A stretch of 30,628 nt of DNA from a virus. Made by a program: the position numbers and the translations under genes. Positions 13,365-21,504 of the stretch are shown here, in pieces (position 1 is the first letter of the stretch; each line of letters begins with the position of its first letter). The notes below the pieces were generated by a model. It was given only the letters and a program-made list of their open reading frames with translations, searched no databases and was not told the DNA's origin. The stretch is taken from positions 1 to 30,628 of the IMG/VR virus record IMGVR_UViG_3300034060_000450; one strand, written 5' to 3'.

Positions 13365-14952
13365 TCTCAACGATCCCTGTTGATTGGCAGCATGTTTGAT
13401 CTTTATTGATATTTAGCCATGAACCGCTGTATGGATCGCATCCAGACGCATCAGGAAGCAGTGCATGAGCAAAGTCGCCGTCATATCGAATCGTCAGTTC
13501 AAGTCCCGATCCGTCAGCCGATGATGATGCGCACCGAAGCTCCAGACAGACTCGCACATCTGGACAGCCGGCGAACGGATAGCCACATCCAAACCATCCA
13601 ACCACGGCCCCCGCTGCTCTTTGTGCCCTGAGAACAATGGTCCCATCTGCTCCGACGCATGATGCGTTTTGGCCAGGTGTTTCTGGTGGATCTGGCGGCG
13701 GCGTTCCAGGCGTAATCGTTGCGTAGAGTTTCTCTGGAATGAAGTCGTAACATCCACACGGCTCCACTGTTGTGGGGCCGGGGCATTCTTCACATACAGC
13801 ACACTCCACAGTCACTGTTAAGGGGCGTCCAAAATAATCCTCCAGCAGCCAGAATGTCGAAATTTCAGGGCATTCAATATCAACCGGATCGCCTGATCCG
13901 ATGTCGCTAGACATGCGAATCTGTGTAACACCTCTTGCAGCATCGCAGCTTTTTGCGATTGTGAAGGTCGTCGGATAGCCATCATCAGACGTTGTCAGAG
14001 AACCGGCCCAGCCGCCGATGTCATCGTCCCATTGCGCTATTACAGATTCCAGCCGCACGTCGTCTTGGTATGTAATACAGATATATTCACACCAGCAAGT
14101 GCAGTCGATGCAGCCTTGTTTGGAGCATGTGATTTTTACCGTTCCATAACTCGTTTCCCACTCGGCGTAGAGGTTCGTGATGCAGCCACAGGCAGCACTG
14201 AGTTCCTCGCCGTCACCGATTGATGATCGCATCGAAAGTCGTGTCGGATCACCCTCCGCAGACTCTCGCGTGATGATCACCCATTGGTCATCGAGTATGT
14301 CGAACGGGGCATTCCATATGCCACCTTCAATACACACGGTTTCGCGAAACACTTCGCCGTCCAGTGTTACCAGCTCGATGCACGCGCACTGGCACATGCA
14401 CGCATAAGGATCGACCTGCCAATTGCGATCCGCTTCAGATGCCGCGACGTAAGCCGCCCTGCGAATCTGCAGGACCGCAACGCCATCGCCGAACGATGTT
14501 CCGGCTAAATCAAGCTCGAATTCATAGTTCGGATTCTGACAGACTGACCGCCGCGTTAGCTTACCGTATTCGTCTTCAAATGTGCCTTCGAGTGTCTGAT
14601 AAATTCGCGTGTCGTAACCGCCAACGCTCGCGCCAAGACCGAGCAAATTCGATCCGAGCATTACCCAGCATTCGCCGCCTGCGTCTTGAGCTACCTCGAA
14701 CCGAACATCGAGCACGGTGCCTGAAAAATCAAAACTTACGAAGTGCGCTCCACTGGCACAATCAATTGCGACTGTCTGTTTTCTAACTGTGTAGTCAGGC
14801 ATCGTCAACATAAAGCACAATCGCGTAGGCACGCACTTACAGCACTGAGCACCGCCATTCACTGCCCCCGCTCCGCCAACAATGCTGCCCTGACTGCAGT
14901 TCAGCCGTGTGTCACATTTACCACACGGGCAAGGTGATCCCTTAACTGGCAC
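13336..14952 (-). CDS. Cysteine-rich virion protein with duplicated domain, 538 aa
   Basis: The GTG at 14952, with GGAG 7 bases upstream, is preferred to the ATG at 15024; it overlaps the preceding gene by 11 bases. The protein has about 39 cysteines (about 7 percent). The region after CMCQCACIE and the region after CTCWCEYICI each carry a GxW-type turn, then RMS(S)-IG-GD, and end in a TVxxxC strand, so two copies of a domain of roughly 100 residues are present. No signal peptide is visible, so the cysteines either bind metal or form disulphides after release. It sits between tail proteins and glycosyltransferases, so a tail-tip or fibre role is likely. Confidence 0.6.
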   Translation of the reverse strand: MPVKGSPCPCGKCDTRLNCSQGSIVGGAGAVNGGAQCCKCVPTRLCFMLTMPDYTVRKQTVAIDCASGAHFVSFDFSGTVLDVRFEVAQDAGGECWVMLGSNLLGLGASVGGYDTRIYQTLEGTFEDEYGKLTRRSVCQNPNYEFELDLAGTSFGDGVAVLQIRRAAYVAASEADRNWQVDPYACMCQCACIELVTLDGEVFRETVCIEGGIWNAPFDILDDQWVIITRESAEGDPTRLSMRSSIGDGEELSAACGCITNLYAEWETSYGTVKITCSKQGCIDCTCWCEYICITYQDDVRLESVIAQWDDDIGGWAGSLTTSDDGYPTTFTIAKSCDAARGVTQIRMSSDIGSGDPVDIECPEISTFWLLEDYFGRPLTVTVECAVCEECPGPTTVEPCGCYDFIPEKLYATITPGTPPPDPPETPGQNASCVGADGTIVLRAQRAAGAVVGWFGCGYPFAGCPDVRVCLELRCASSSADGSGLELTIRYDGDFAHALLPDASGCDPYSGSWLNINKDQTCCQSTGIVENVYDITITE

Positions 14953-15373
14953 ACTGAGTCTCCGCACAGCATAGTGAAATGATTTCAAATGACGGATTCG
15001 GCATTCCCGGACATGGCCCTTCAAACTCTGAGCTAAGGTAGACGGCGTACCCTTTGCGGCCGATCAGAGCTTCGTTCGATTCATTCAGGAAACACCCGAG
15101 CCTGTCTGCAATCGTGACCGTTCCGTCGTACTCACCTGGCACGGTTGCCATTCCAGGCGGTCGGCTTAGGACAGTGCCGGTTGCTGTGCAGGCTTCACAG
15201 TAGACTGGATCGGTGATTTGAAATCGGATTGTGATGACGCCACCGCCTGGTCGCTGCTGCCATCGACCACGATGCGGAGTTTCATTTTGCATTCGCCTGG
15301 CGACTTCGCGCACCGTCTGCGCGATTTGTTCAACGGCTTTCGGGCCGAATGCAATTGGTTGATCTTCGGCCAT
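14942..15373 (-). CDS. Hypothetical tail-region protein, 143 aa
   Basis: MAEDQPIAFGPKAVEQIAQT with a helical N-terminus, then VITIRFQITDPVYCEACTAT, DRLGCFLNESNEALIGRKGY and a C-terminal EIISLCCAETQCAS. It has several cysteine pairs like its downstream neighbour and shares the junction sequence GCCATGTGGTTTAG with the gene before it. Probably a minor virion component. Not recognised. Confidence 0.6.
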   Translation of the reverse strand: MAEDQPIAFGPKAVEQIAQTVREVARRMQNETPHRGRWQQRPGGGVITIRFQITDPVYCEACTATGTVLSRPPGMATVPGEYDGTVTIADRLGCFLNESNEALIGRKGYAVYLSSEFEGPCPGMPNPSFEIISLCCAETQCAS

Positions 15374-15378
15374 GTGGT

Positions 15379-15747
15379 TTAGTACTCGTAGACGATCACA
15401 CGCACGTTACAGGCTGCCGTATTTGCTTTGAGATACAACGTAGCATTTGGCTCAAGAAAGAAGATTGCAGGAGCATTCGCCCCACGCAATCGCATCCCAT
15501 AGACAGTCGTTGCAAATCCCACCTGAACGTAATTCGTGGGGTCGAGATTATAGACGATGCACAATCCCTCCGTGCCGATGTCGCCAAACGTCGGACCTAC
15601 CGTTTCCTCCGACGTGCCTACGCTCGTTGTGAGGTCGTAGACAAGCGAGCCGGTCATAGTCAGCGACAACTGTGGCGGAGTGAATTCGTGCTTTAGTGCA
15701 CTTTTCACAAGTCGCACGGACTGCGTTATTTTGATCTCGTCTGCCAT
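15379..15747 (-). CDS. Hypothetical tail-region protein, 122 aa
   Basis: The ATG at 15747 is chosen because it lies 5 bases after the previous stop, whereas the upstream start at 15816 would overlap deeply. The protein is mostly beta: MADEIKITQSVRLVKSALKH, VYDLTTSVGTSEETVGPTFG, and ATLYLKANTAACNVRVIVYE. It resembles a small jelly-roll or decoration-type virion protein in outline. Not recognised beyond that. Confidence 0.6.
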   Translation of the reverse strand: MADEIKITQSVRLVKSALKHEFTPPQLSLTMTGSLVYDLTTSVGTSEETVGPTFGDIGTEGLCIVYNLDPTNYVQVGFATTVYGMRLRGANAPAIFFLEPNATLYLKANTAACNVRVIVYEY

Positions 15748-15752
15748 GTGGT

Positions 15753-16586
15753 TTAGCTCAGCGGAAGGGAGGAAAATGCACGAGTCGCGTAGACTTCGAA
15801 CGACAGGAAGACGCATGTCGAAAATGATGGTGATGCAAGAGATACACCGCTGCCATTTAATGGCACTGGAGCACCTGGTAGTTCGTCGTCGCCGGGGTTC
15901 TTAATGTTAACAAGTCCGCCGTAGGCGATCTCTCTGAAACCAGCATCGAGAGGGCGAAGCAACCATCCTTCGCGTTGCAAATGAATCGTGAAATTCACCG
16001 AGCGGAAGGTGTTTCCGTTTCGCCGCTGCACTTCTCCAACAGTGACCGTTTGCATTTTCGCCAGCCCGGCAGCAACCGTAACGCCATCGATCGTGAATGA
16101 GTCGCTGTTGACTGCGTCCTGATAATCCAGAATCCACGTTGGAACGACTGCCAGATTCTTTTGTACGGTGACAACTCGACGGCTGTCATCCATCATGTTC
16201 GGTGGATCAAAAGGATCGCCGGCAGAGTTCACGATGAAGTTACCGTTGCGATCAAACACGGCTGGCCGCTGGAATTGTTCTGAGCCCCATGTGATGACAG
16301 CTCCGTCAGAAGTTGCTTCATCTGACATTGTCCGCGCATCACTGTATTGTGCCGTCACCGTCCATCCACGCCACGGGCTCGTTGGGTCTGGCGTCAGTGT
16401 TGTGCAAAATGCGAACGGATCGTCTGGATGCGGCTGACCAATGACTGGTAGTAATATGTGCGAGCCTACGTCATAGGCGGATTCCTCTTGTAAAGTGGTG
16501 GACAATTTGAATGTGCGAGTGTAGGAACGCGAACCACGATCGTTTGTTGCTGATGCGTGATTTTCGCCGATATAGGTTACTGTCAT
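15753..16586 (-). CDS. Hypothetical tail protein, 277 aa
   Basis: A beta-rich protein starting MTVTYIGENHASATNDRGSR, with LLPVIGQPHPDDPFAF, WTVTAQYSD and FRSVNFTIHLQREGWLLRPL. It lies two genes after the tape measure, the position of distal tail proteins, and likely forms part of the tail tip. It starts in an ATGA overlap with the small gene before it. No catalytic motif was seen. Confidence 0.65.
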   Translation of the reverse strand: MTVTYIGENHASATNDRGSRSYTRTFKLSTTLQEESAYDVGSHILLPVIGQPHPDDPFAFCTTLTPDPTSPWRGWTVTAQYSDARTMSDEATSDGAVITWGSEQFQRPAVFDRNGNFIVNSAGDPFDPPNMMDDSRRVVTVQKNLAVVPTWILDYQDAVNSDSFTIDGVTVAAGLAKMQTVTVGEVQRRNGNTFRSVNFTIHLQREGWLLRPLDAGFREIAYGGLVNIKNPGDDELPGAPVPLNGSGVSLASPSFSTCVFLSFEVYATRAFSSLPLS

Positions 16587-16789
16587 TCTGTAGCCTCAAT
16601 GATCCATTCTGCGAATCCGACCGATACAAGCACACTCGCTTTTTGTCCTTCGAAGACAGTGCCGATTGGATGCACACAGAACAGCGTGTCTTCGTCTTCC
16701 GCCTGCTTTGCGAAACGAATCGCTGCCTTGCGTTCTGGCGTCCAGTTCGTAGCGTCTTCTTCCCAGACCTTGATCAGTTTTGCTTTCAT
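16583..16789 (-). CDS. Small phage protein with G-T-V...A..LV..G.A motif, 68 aa
   Basis: MKAKLIKVWEEDATNWTPER, then HPIGTVFEGQKASVLVSVGF and AEWI. The GTV-x-LV-x-G-x-A pattern is shared with the small genes at 22016-22237 and, less clearly, 19412-19723, which suggests one recurring mini-domain in this virion operon. It lies 3 bases after the tape measure stop and overlaps the next gene as ATGA. Function unknown. Confidence 0.6.
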   Translation of the reverse strand: MKAKLIKVWEEDATNWTPERKAAIRFAKQAEDEDTLFCVHPIGTVFEGQKASVLVSVGFAEWIIEATE

Positions 16790-16792
16790 GGT

Positions 16793-18721
16793 TTACATCC
16801 CGCCAAATTCAGCCAGATATCTCGGCCTCGCTTCTTTTATTGTCTGCGTGATTAAATTCCACGATTTCTTCTGCTCTTTCGTTTGCTCTCGCACCGCCTT
16901 CACGACTGGGTCTGCCTGCCGAATCATCGCTTGCACGATCGTCGAATACGCATCCTGAGAACCCGCCTGCATTGCCCCGGCTAGTCGTGGCTCGATTGGC
17001 TTTTCCTTCTTCGCGGGATCGCCAGTGAATATGTTGGACAGCGTTCCCATCGCTGCATCGGCTTTGATCTTGCCACGGTCCCACATGCCTTGAGCGGCCA
17101 TCTGTGCTTCTGCAATTGGAGACTCAAGAGCTTTCCAGAGGGATGAGACGCCTTCGGTTAGTTTCCTTCCGCCGGTTTCTTTTCTGACTTCAGCGTGTGC
17201 TTCCTTCACTGTTACCTGTGCCATCTTCGACAACGCAGCTTGAGCATCCTCGGAAACTTTCATCGCTGCAATCTGATCAGGCCCTGGGGCAGCGGCCAAA
17301 AACGCGTCACGGGCTTTGTCGGCTTCTGCGCCAAGTCGATCCCACTCAGCATAGACGGCATTTAGATTATTGATGGCCGGCGTGTTGCCTTCAAATCGTG
17401 GCTTTGCCTGCGCAGCAGGTGCCGCCGCAGCCGCTGGGCCTTGCAGTTTGCCCATAAGCTCATCAAGTTTAGCTTGTGCTGCTGGCAAGTTTCCGGCCTT
17501 TTCTCTGCCCCCCTGCCAGTCGCCTACCATTCGCCCGCCAGCGCCCATCGGATCGGCCATGATCTCCGCCATGTCACCGCTAAAGTTGGCAGCCCCGTTA
17601 ATCATATCACGAAGCATCACATCCCATTTTGCCGCAATGCTCTCAATCGCAACGTCAAACGATGCCTCAATCACATCGCCAATGAACCCGACCTTGTCCG
17701 GCAGCTCGTTGAACTTGCCAAGCATTGCGTTTGCTTGAGCCACCACGTCCTTAATAGCCGGCAGCATACTATCGCCGATGGCTCGTCCAGTCTTTTGGAT
17801 GCCTTCAATCATCGAATCCCATTGACCGAGCAACGTACTATTGCGTGCGGCCATTGCGCCGTAGAATCGACCGCCCTCCGCTGTCAGTCCTTGCAGTGCT
17901 TCTCGCATCATGTCAAAGCTGATCTCTCCAGCCTCGGACATCTTCAGAATTTCGCCCGATGTCTTGCCGAGCGTTCCAGCTAGTGCAGCGACGATACCAA
18001 CGCCGTTTTCTGCGAACTGCTTAATCTCCTGCCCTTGCAATCGCCCCTTGTTGAAAACGTCGGTGTAGGCTTTGGAAAGAAACCCGAGGCGGTTTGCATC
18101 GCCGAGTGACAAGTCACCCAACAGTTGCATCGTGTCTAGTAGGCTGTTTTCCGAAACGCCGGCTGCCATTAACACACGGGCGGCATCGCCAGCAGATTCA
18201 AGATTGAATGAAGTGCGAGCGGCGAACTTTTCAAGCTCATCAAAGAACTTCGCAGACTTGCCGACATCGCCGAGGAGTACAGCGAATTCTGACCGCATGA
18301 CTTCGGCACTGGCAGACAGTTTAACTGTACCAATAAGCATGTCTTTTAAACCGCTAACAGCCCCGGAGACTCCGTTGGCAATTCCGATCCCGCCTGCAAC
18401 TTCAAACATCCCTTTCGCGGATGGCTGCATTGACTGCATCGACTTCAGTTGAGCCATGCGGTCTTTGAATTGCCGTCGCTCTGCATCCGCTTGAATATTG
18501 GTCGCCGCCAGTGCTCGCTTTGATACTCCGACCAGCCGATCCATCTGGATGTTGACAGCTTTAATGGATGCCGCGAGCTTTGCAAATACCGCCGCTGTCG
18601 ACTTCATGTCAGTCAGTGTGTCGCGAAACGTCTTTGTCATCGACTGCGCTTTTTTCAGCGCAGTCGTGAATGGATTGGCGTTGGCCCCAATCTTAACCAC
18701 TAAGTCGCCGAGAAATGCCAT
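16793..18721 (-). CDS. Tail tape measure protein
   Basis: 642 residues. The N-terminus MAFLGDLVVKIGANANPFTT and the conserved block (FEKLSARTSF-like LEKFAARTSFNLESA, then LGDLSLGDANRL, KGRLQGQEIKQFAENGVG, MREALQGL) are the usual tape measure domain. It has glycine-rich hydrophobic helices around residues 100-130 and an alanine-rich, coiled-coil-prone second half. By the usual rule of about 0.15 nm per residue it would set a tail of roughly 95 nm. The start overlaps the chaperone stop as TAATG. Confidence 0.88.
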   Translation of the reverse strand: MAFLGDLVVKIGANANPFTTALKKAQSMTKTFRDTLTDMKSTAAVFAKLAASIKAVNIQMDRLVGVSKRALAATNIQADAERRQFKDRMAQLKSMQSMQPSAKGMFEVAGGIGIANGVSGAVSGLKDMLIGTVKLSASAEVMRSEFAVLLGDVGKSAKFFDELEKFAARTSFNLESAGDAARVLMAAGVSENSLLDTMQLLGDLSLGDANRLGFLSKAYTDVFNKGRLQGQEIKQFAENGVGIVAALAGTLGKTSGEILKMSEAGEISFDMMREALQGLTAEGGRFYGAMAARNSTLLGQWDSMIEGIQKTGRAIGDSMLPAIKDVVAQANAMLGKFNELPDKVGFIGDVIEASFDVAIESIAAKWDVMLRDMINGAANFSGDMAEIMADPMGAGGRMVGDWQGGREKAGNLPAAQAKLDELMGKLQGPAAAAAPAAQAKPRFEGNTPAINNLNAVYAEWDRLGAEADKARDAFLAAAPGPDQIAAMKVSEDAQAALSKMAQVTVKEAHAEVRKETGGRKLTEGVSSLWKALESPIAEAQMAAQGMWDRGKIKADAAMGTLSNIFTGDPAKKEKPIEPRLAGAMQAGSQDAYSTIVQAMIRQADPVVKAVREQTKEQKKSWNLITQTIKEARPRYLAEFGGM

Positions 18722-19038
18722 TAAGTTAACCTCGCTCCTGCGATTTGAAGTGCCGCAATCGCTACATCGTCAGCCACAGTTTTGTCTCTCTTCGGCTCAA
18801 CCATCCACGGCGCGAACGCCGCTTTCTTCACGTCCTTTTGCCCCAGATACGTAGCAATCAGAACGCATAACCTTGCAAGGATCTCATTCGTCCCGTGATT
18901 GCCGATTGGCTCAATCAGATCCTTTGCGTGCCATTCCTCGAACTGAGCATGTGTCATCCGTGACATCATTTCATCGACTTCAATACCACGGGACTCAGCC
19001 AGGCGAAGTGCCGTTAACCTTCGCTGGCTGCCTCTAAG
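18721..19038 (-). CDS. Tail assembly chaperone, frameshift extension (T-like, DUF4035 type)
   Basis: This frame is reached by a -1 ribosomal frameshift at 19044-19038 and adds 105 residues to the upstream product, giving a fusion of about 230 residues. It reads through TALRLAESRGIEVDEMMSRM into THAQFEEWHAKDLIEPIGNH, which is the T-domain pattern of minor tail T or DUF4035 proteins. A free start at 18969 (MMSRM) exists but lacks a convincing ribosome binding site and cuts off the conserved helix. The fusion should link tail tube subunits to the tape measure during assembly. Confidence 0.82.
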   Translation of the reverse strand, partial: LRGSQRRLTALRLAESRGIEVDEMMSRMTHAQFEEWHAKDLIEPIGNHGTNEILARLCVLIATYLGQKDVKKAAFAPWMVEPKRDKTVADDVAIAALQIAGARLT

Positions 19039-19044
19039 TTTTTT
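18996..19044 (-). promoter_or_regulatory. Programmed -1 frameshift signal: slippery heptamer and stem-loop
   Basis: The heptamer A AAA AAC (19044-19038) lies exactly in the zero frame of the upstream chaperone gene. A 7-base spacer follows, then a stem of 12 pairs with one bulged C (5' arm 19030-19019, 3' arm 19008-18996) and a 10-base loop. Heptamer, spacing and stem all fit known -1 frameshift sites. Confidence 0.85.
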
Positions 19045-19412
19045 GCGATGCTGTCAACGTCCTGTTCTGTGAATCCCGACAGGTTCAATGCGACGTTTAC
19101 GAGTCGCTCAATCACATCGCTGCGCCGTTTGCCAAGCTGTTCCACCTGATCGATTGTGAACAACTGAACGCCGTCATCGTTTCGGCAGCATTCCACTAGA
19201 ATGCGTTCACGAATCTGGCGTGCTTCCTTTTTTCGTTGATTCTTTGGGAGCTGTGAGCGGCGGTCTTCGAATGCACTTCGCTCCTCGACCGTCATGCCCC
19301 AAATGGGGATGACCTTACCGGATCCCAGTTCAGGAACTGGAACATCCACCTTCTGCCGGTCTAGCACCGGAGAACTCAGAAACTCATCTGCCGTTGCGAT
19401 TACCCTAGACAC
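19014..19412 (-). CDS. Tail assembly chaperone (G-like)
   Basis: 132 residues. MSRVIATADEFLSSPVLDRQ, VPVPELGSG, then IPIWGMTVEERSAFEDRRSQ matches the tail chaperone pattern (a VPVPEWG-like strand followed by an 'ERxAFE' helix). It lies between the tail tube and the tape measure as in lambda and HK97. The start is GTG at 19412, overlapping the previous stop as TAGTG with GGAGG a few bases upstream. The stop is followed in the -1 frame by the T-like extension. Confidence 0.82.
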   Translation of the reverse strand: MSRVIATADEFLSSPVLDRQKVDVPVPELGSGKVIPIWGMTVEERSAFEDRRSQLPKNQRKKEARQIRERILVECCRNDDGVQLFTIDQVEQLGKRRSDVIERLVNVALNLSGFTEQDVDSIAKNLEAASEG

Positions 19413-19723
19413 TAATCCTCCTCCTCGTTATCTTCTTCGTCTTCACCTAGACCGGAAAGACTTTTCCCGGCCAATAGTTTGTCCATAGCCGTCTTCGCAG
19501 CCGCAATCTGGAACGCTGTACGATTGCAGGCTGCATGGCACTCGTCGTCATCCGGAACGGCCAGTCCGTTATGAATCAAAGCTACACAGTCAGCCAGCGG
19601 GAACTCATCTTTGCAGATTACTGTTCCCGCTTTGATGACTTTTCGCCCCAGTGCATTCAGCGACACATAAGGCGGATGGCAATTGACATCAGCTGCGATA
19701 TCTCGAATCGTTTTGCACTTCAT
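19412..19723 (-). CDS. Small hypothetical virion-operon protein with acidic tail, 103 aa
   Basis: MKCKTIRDIAADVNCHPPYV, KAGTVICKDEFPLADCVALI and HNGLAVPDDDE give the same GTV...A..L[VI]..G.A outline as two other small genes in this operon, followed by a helix and an extremely acidic end (GLGEDEEDNEEED). It lies between the tail tube and the chaperones. Function unknown; the acidic tail may mimic DNA or bind a basic partner such as the gp10-like protein. Confidence 0.6.
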   Translation of the reverse strand: MKCKTIRDIAADVNCHPPYVSLNALGRKVIKAGTVICKDEFPLADCVALIHNGLAVPDDDECHAACNRTAFQIAAAKTAMDKLLAGKSLSGLGEDEEDNEEED

Positions 19724-19735
19724 GGCGTCACCTCA

Positions 19736-20173
19736 TCAGCTTGGAATTGCAGGGCAGCCAGAGTGCTTCAGTGTTAGTGAAGCGGATAGACCGCTGGACG
19801 CATCGCCCGTGATGGACATCCCGACGCCTGCGCACGTCATTGTCATCTCTGTAGAAGACGTGTTAGCGAACAGGATCTTCCAGTTCGTTTTATTGGCGCT
19901 GCCGTCTGTGTTCAGGCAGGCTGCGGTCACGAGGTCGCCGATTGCTTGATGCCCCGCCAAGGCCGGATCCCACAGCAGGTCAAACGTGGTTGAGCCACCT
20001 TCGACGTAGCCAGTCGGGTCGTATTCGACGCCAGCCGTCCCATCGAGCGTTCGGCTGTCGTAGGTTTCCGTTTCCATTCCATCGACGCCAAACGAAACAA
20101 TCTGAGCGACTGGCGTGAATGATGTACCAGATCCCTGAGACAGAACGGTCCCTTTAACTTTCAGCTTTGCCAT
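19736..20173 (-). CDS. Major tail (tube) protein
   Basis: 145 residues. MAKLKVKGTVLSQGSGTSFT, PVAQIVSFGVDGMETETYD, then EGGSTTFDLLWDPALAGHQA and a C-terminal ASLTLKHSG match the tail tube family related to lambda gpV (beta-sandwich with the 'GxSxGGxTxFDLxWDP' signature). It would polymerise as hexameric rings around the tape measure. Position after the tail terminator and before the chaperones agrees. Confidence 0.85.
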   Translation of the reverse strand: MAKLKVKGTVLSQGSGTSFTPVAQIVSFGVDGMETETYDSRTLDGTAGVEYDPTGYVEGGSTTFDLLWDPALAGHQAIGDLVTAACLNTDGSANKTNWKILFANTSSTEMTMTCAGVGMSITGDASSGLSASLTLKHSGCPAIPS

Positions 20174-20189
20174 TGTGTGACATCCTTAA

Positions 20190-20591
20190 TTAAGTGTTGT
20201 AATGGATCGTGAGATCCAGAGTGACCACAAACACACCAACATCAGAGCCGTCTTGAGGTGGCTCATAATCATCTGACTCATCATTGATCAATACAGCTCC
20301 GACTGTGTAACTGCCGGCTGTACCGCTGTAATCGTCGATGTAGGTTCTGACTGCATTTCCTAGCGACTCTGCCGTGACAGATGATTTTGCTTTGCAGTCG
20401 ATATCAAAATCCAAGAACCTTAACTGGCCGGATCCGCCATCGAGCGTTGTGTTTTCTTCGCTACTCATTTGAGTGATGATGATGTGAGGAAATGCCGCGT
20501 TCTGCGGGGCTCGCTGCACATAGACTCGCGTTCCACTGATTGCGGTAATCGTGGCCTCTGAGCTTAGCAGTGAAACGAGTCCTGATTTCAT
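20190..20591 (-). CDS. Tail terminator or completion protein (DUF3168, gp17-like)
   Basis: 133 residues with the DUF3168 outline: MKSGLVSLLSSEATITAISG, then TRVYVQRAPQNAAFPHIIIT, FDIDCKAKS, and a long loop ending QDGSDVGVFVVTLDLTIHY. This family caps the tail tube or joins it to the head connector. ATGA overlap with the gp10-like gene. Confidence 0.8.
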   Translation of the reverse strand: MKSGLVSLLSSEATITAISGTRVYVQRAPQNAAFPHIIITQMSSEENTTLDGGSGQLRFLDFDIDCKAKSSVTAESLGNAVRTYIDDYSGTAGSYTVGAVLINDESDDYEPPQDGSDVGVFVVTLDLTIHYNT

Positions 20592-21157
20592 CCTCTTGCA
20601 ACTTCCCTTGCTATTCCTTTGGCAACCCAGTCTCTGATAGTAGAGCTGACTAAGCCTCTTGTGCTCGTCTCAGCTTTTTGCACGTAGCCAGATCGTTTCA
20701 TTCGGCCCGTGTATTTCTTTTTGCCGCCTGTATTCATGCGAGCTTTATTGCCTCGCTTATGTGCTCCGACTCGTTTCGTTCCGGTGTATCGCTTATCCGT
20801 TCCTTCCAGCAGCCACATCACATTAGATACGCCGATTCCGACGCCCTTCTTTTTTTTGCCACGGCCTTTTTCTTTTGCCGCAGCGGCCATCTTTGACCGC
20901 TTTGCCTTCTTCATTCCAACGCCGGCCCCGGCTTTAGCAAACGTGAACCCTTTCCACTTTCCTTTACGTGGCCGCTGAACTGAATTTCCTATCGCCTTCC
21001 GGGCACTTTTTTGCGTGCTCGGAATCTGCTTCTTGATTGCCTTCGCAACGACTTTCGTAGCTTCTGACAATGCCTTCTTCGTGATCCGGTTGTTGACAGC
21101 GTTGCTGAGTGCTTCCATCTTTTTGCGAAGTGCTCTGTCACCGCTGATATTGAACAT
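20588..21157 (-). CDS. HK97 gp10-like head-tail joining protein
   Basis: 189 residues from the ATG at 21157 (TGATG overlap); GTG at 21160 is the alternative. The N-terminal MFNISGDRALRKKMEALSNA and EATKVVAKAIKKQIPSTQKS match the HK97 gp10 family. The centre is strongly basic (MKKAKRSKMAAAAKEKGRGK), more than usual for the family, which suggests DNA contact or binding to acidic neighbours. Order in the operon agrees. Confidence 0.78.
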   Translation of the reverse strand: MFNISGDRALRKKMEALSNAVNNRITKKALSEATKVVAKAIKKQIPSTQKSARKAIGNSVQRPRKGKWKGFTFAKAGAGVGMKKAKRSKMAAAAKEKGRGKKKKGVGIGVSNVMWLLEGTDKRYTGTKRVGAHKRGNKARMNTGGKKKYTGRMKRSGYVQKAETSTRGLVSSTIRDWVAKGIAREVARG

Positions 21158-21504
21158 CACACCGCTCGCTTCGTCTGAATCTCGATTTCCGTATGGTTCA
21201 AATCAATGTCAATCACACTCAGGATCTCGTATGTGTTGCCCTCGTGAATCAACCGCATGGCAGGTGATGCATCCGCCATTGTTTTGCTGTACTGGCATTT
21301 CCACACATGCGACACGTCCGCATTTGTTTGCTGAACTTTCCAAAACTCCCGGCCACCTTTACTGACCACCGAGCACCAGGCTGTGCAGTGCTGCCCCCAG
21401 TTTGCATCAGTGGTCTGGTCGACTTGTCCGTGAGCGTCCGCTGTCTGGCCGGTCAGCTTTTCAATTGATACCTTTTTGTTGTAACTGGCAATGCAGATGC
21501 TCAT
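21157..21504 (-). CDS. Head-tail adaptor (phage_H_T_join, SPP1 gp16-like)
   Basis: 115 residues from the ATG at 21504 (TGATG overlap; AAGGTG 5 bases upstream). The pattern MSICIASYNKKVSIEKLTGQ, VVSKGGREFWKVQQTNADVS and a C-terminal HEGNTYEILSVIDIDLNHTE is characteristic of the small beta-barrel joining proteins that sit below the connector. Confidence 0.85.
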   Translation of the reverse strand: MSICIASYNKKVSIEKLTGQTADAHGQVDQTTDANWGQHCTAWCSVVSKGGREFWKVQQTNADVSHVWKCQYSKTMADASPAMRLIHEGNTYEILSVIDIDLNHTEIEIQTKRAV

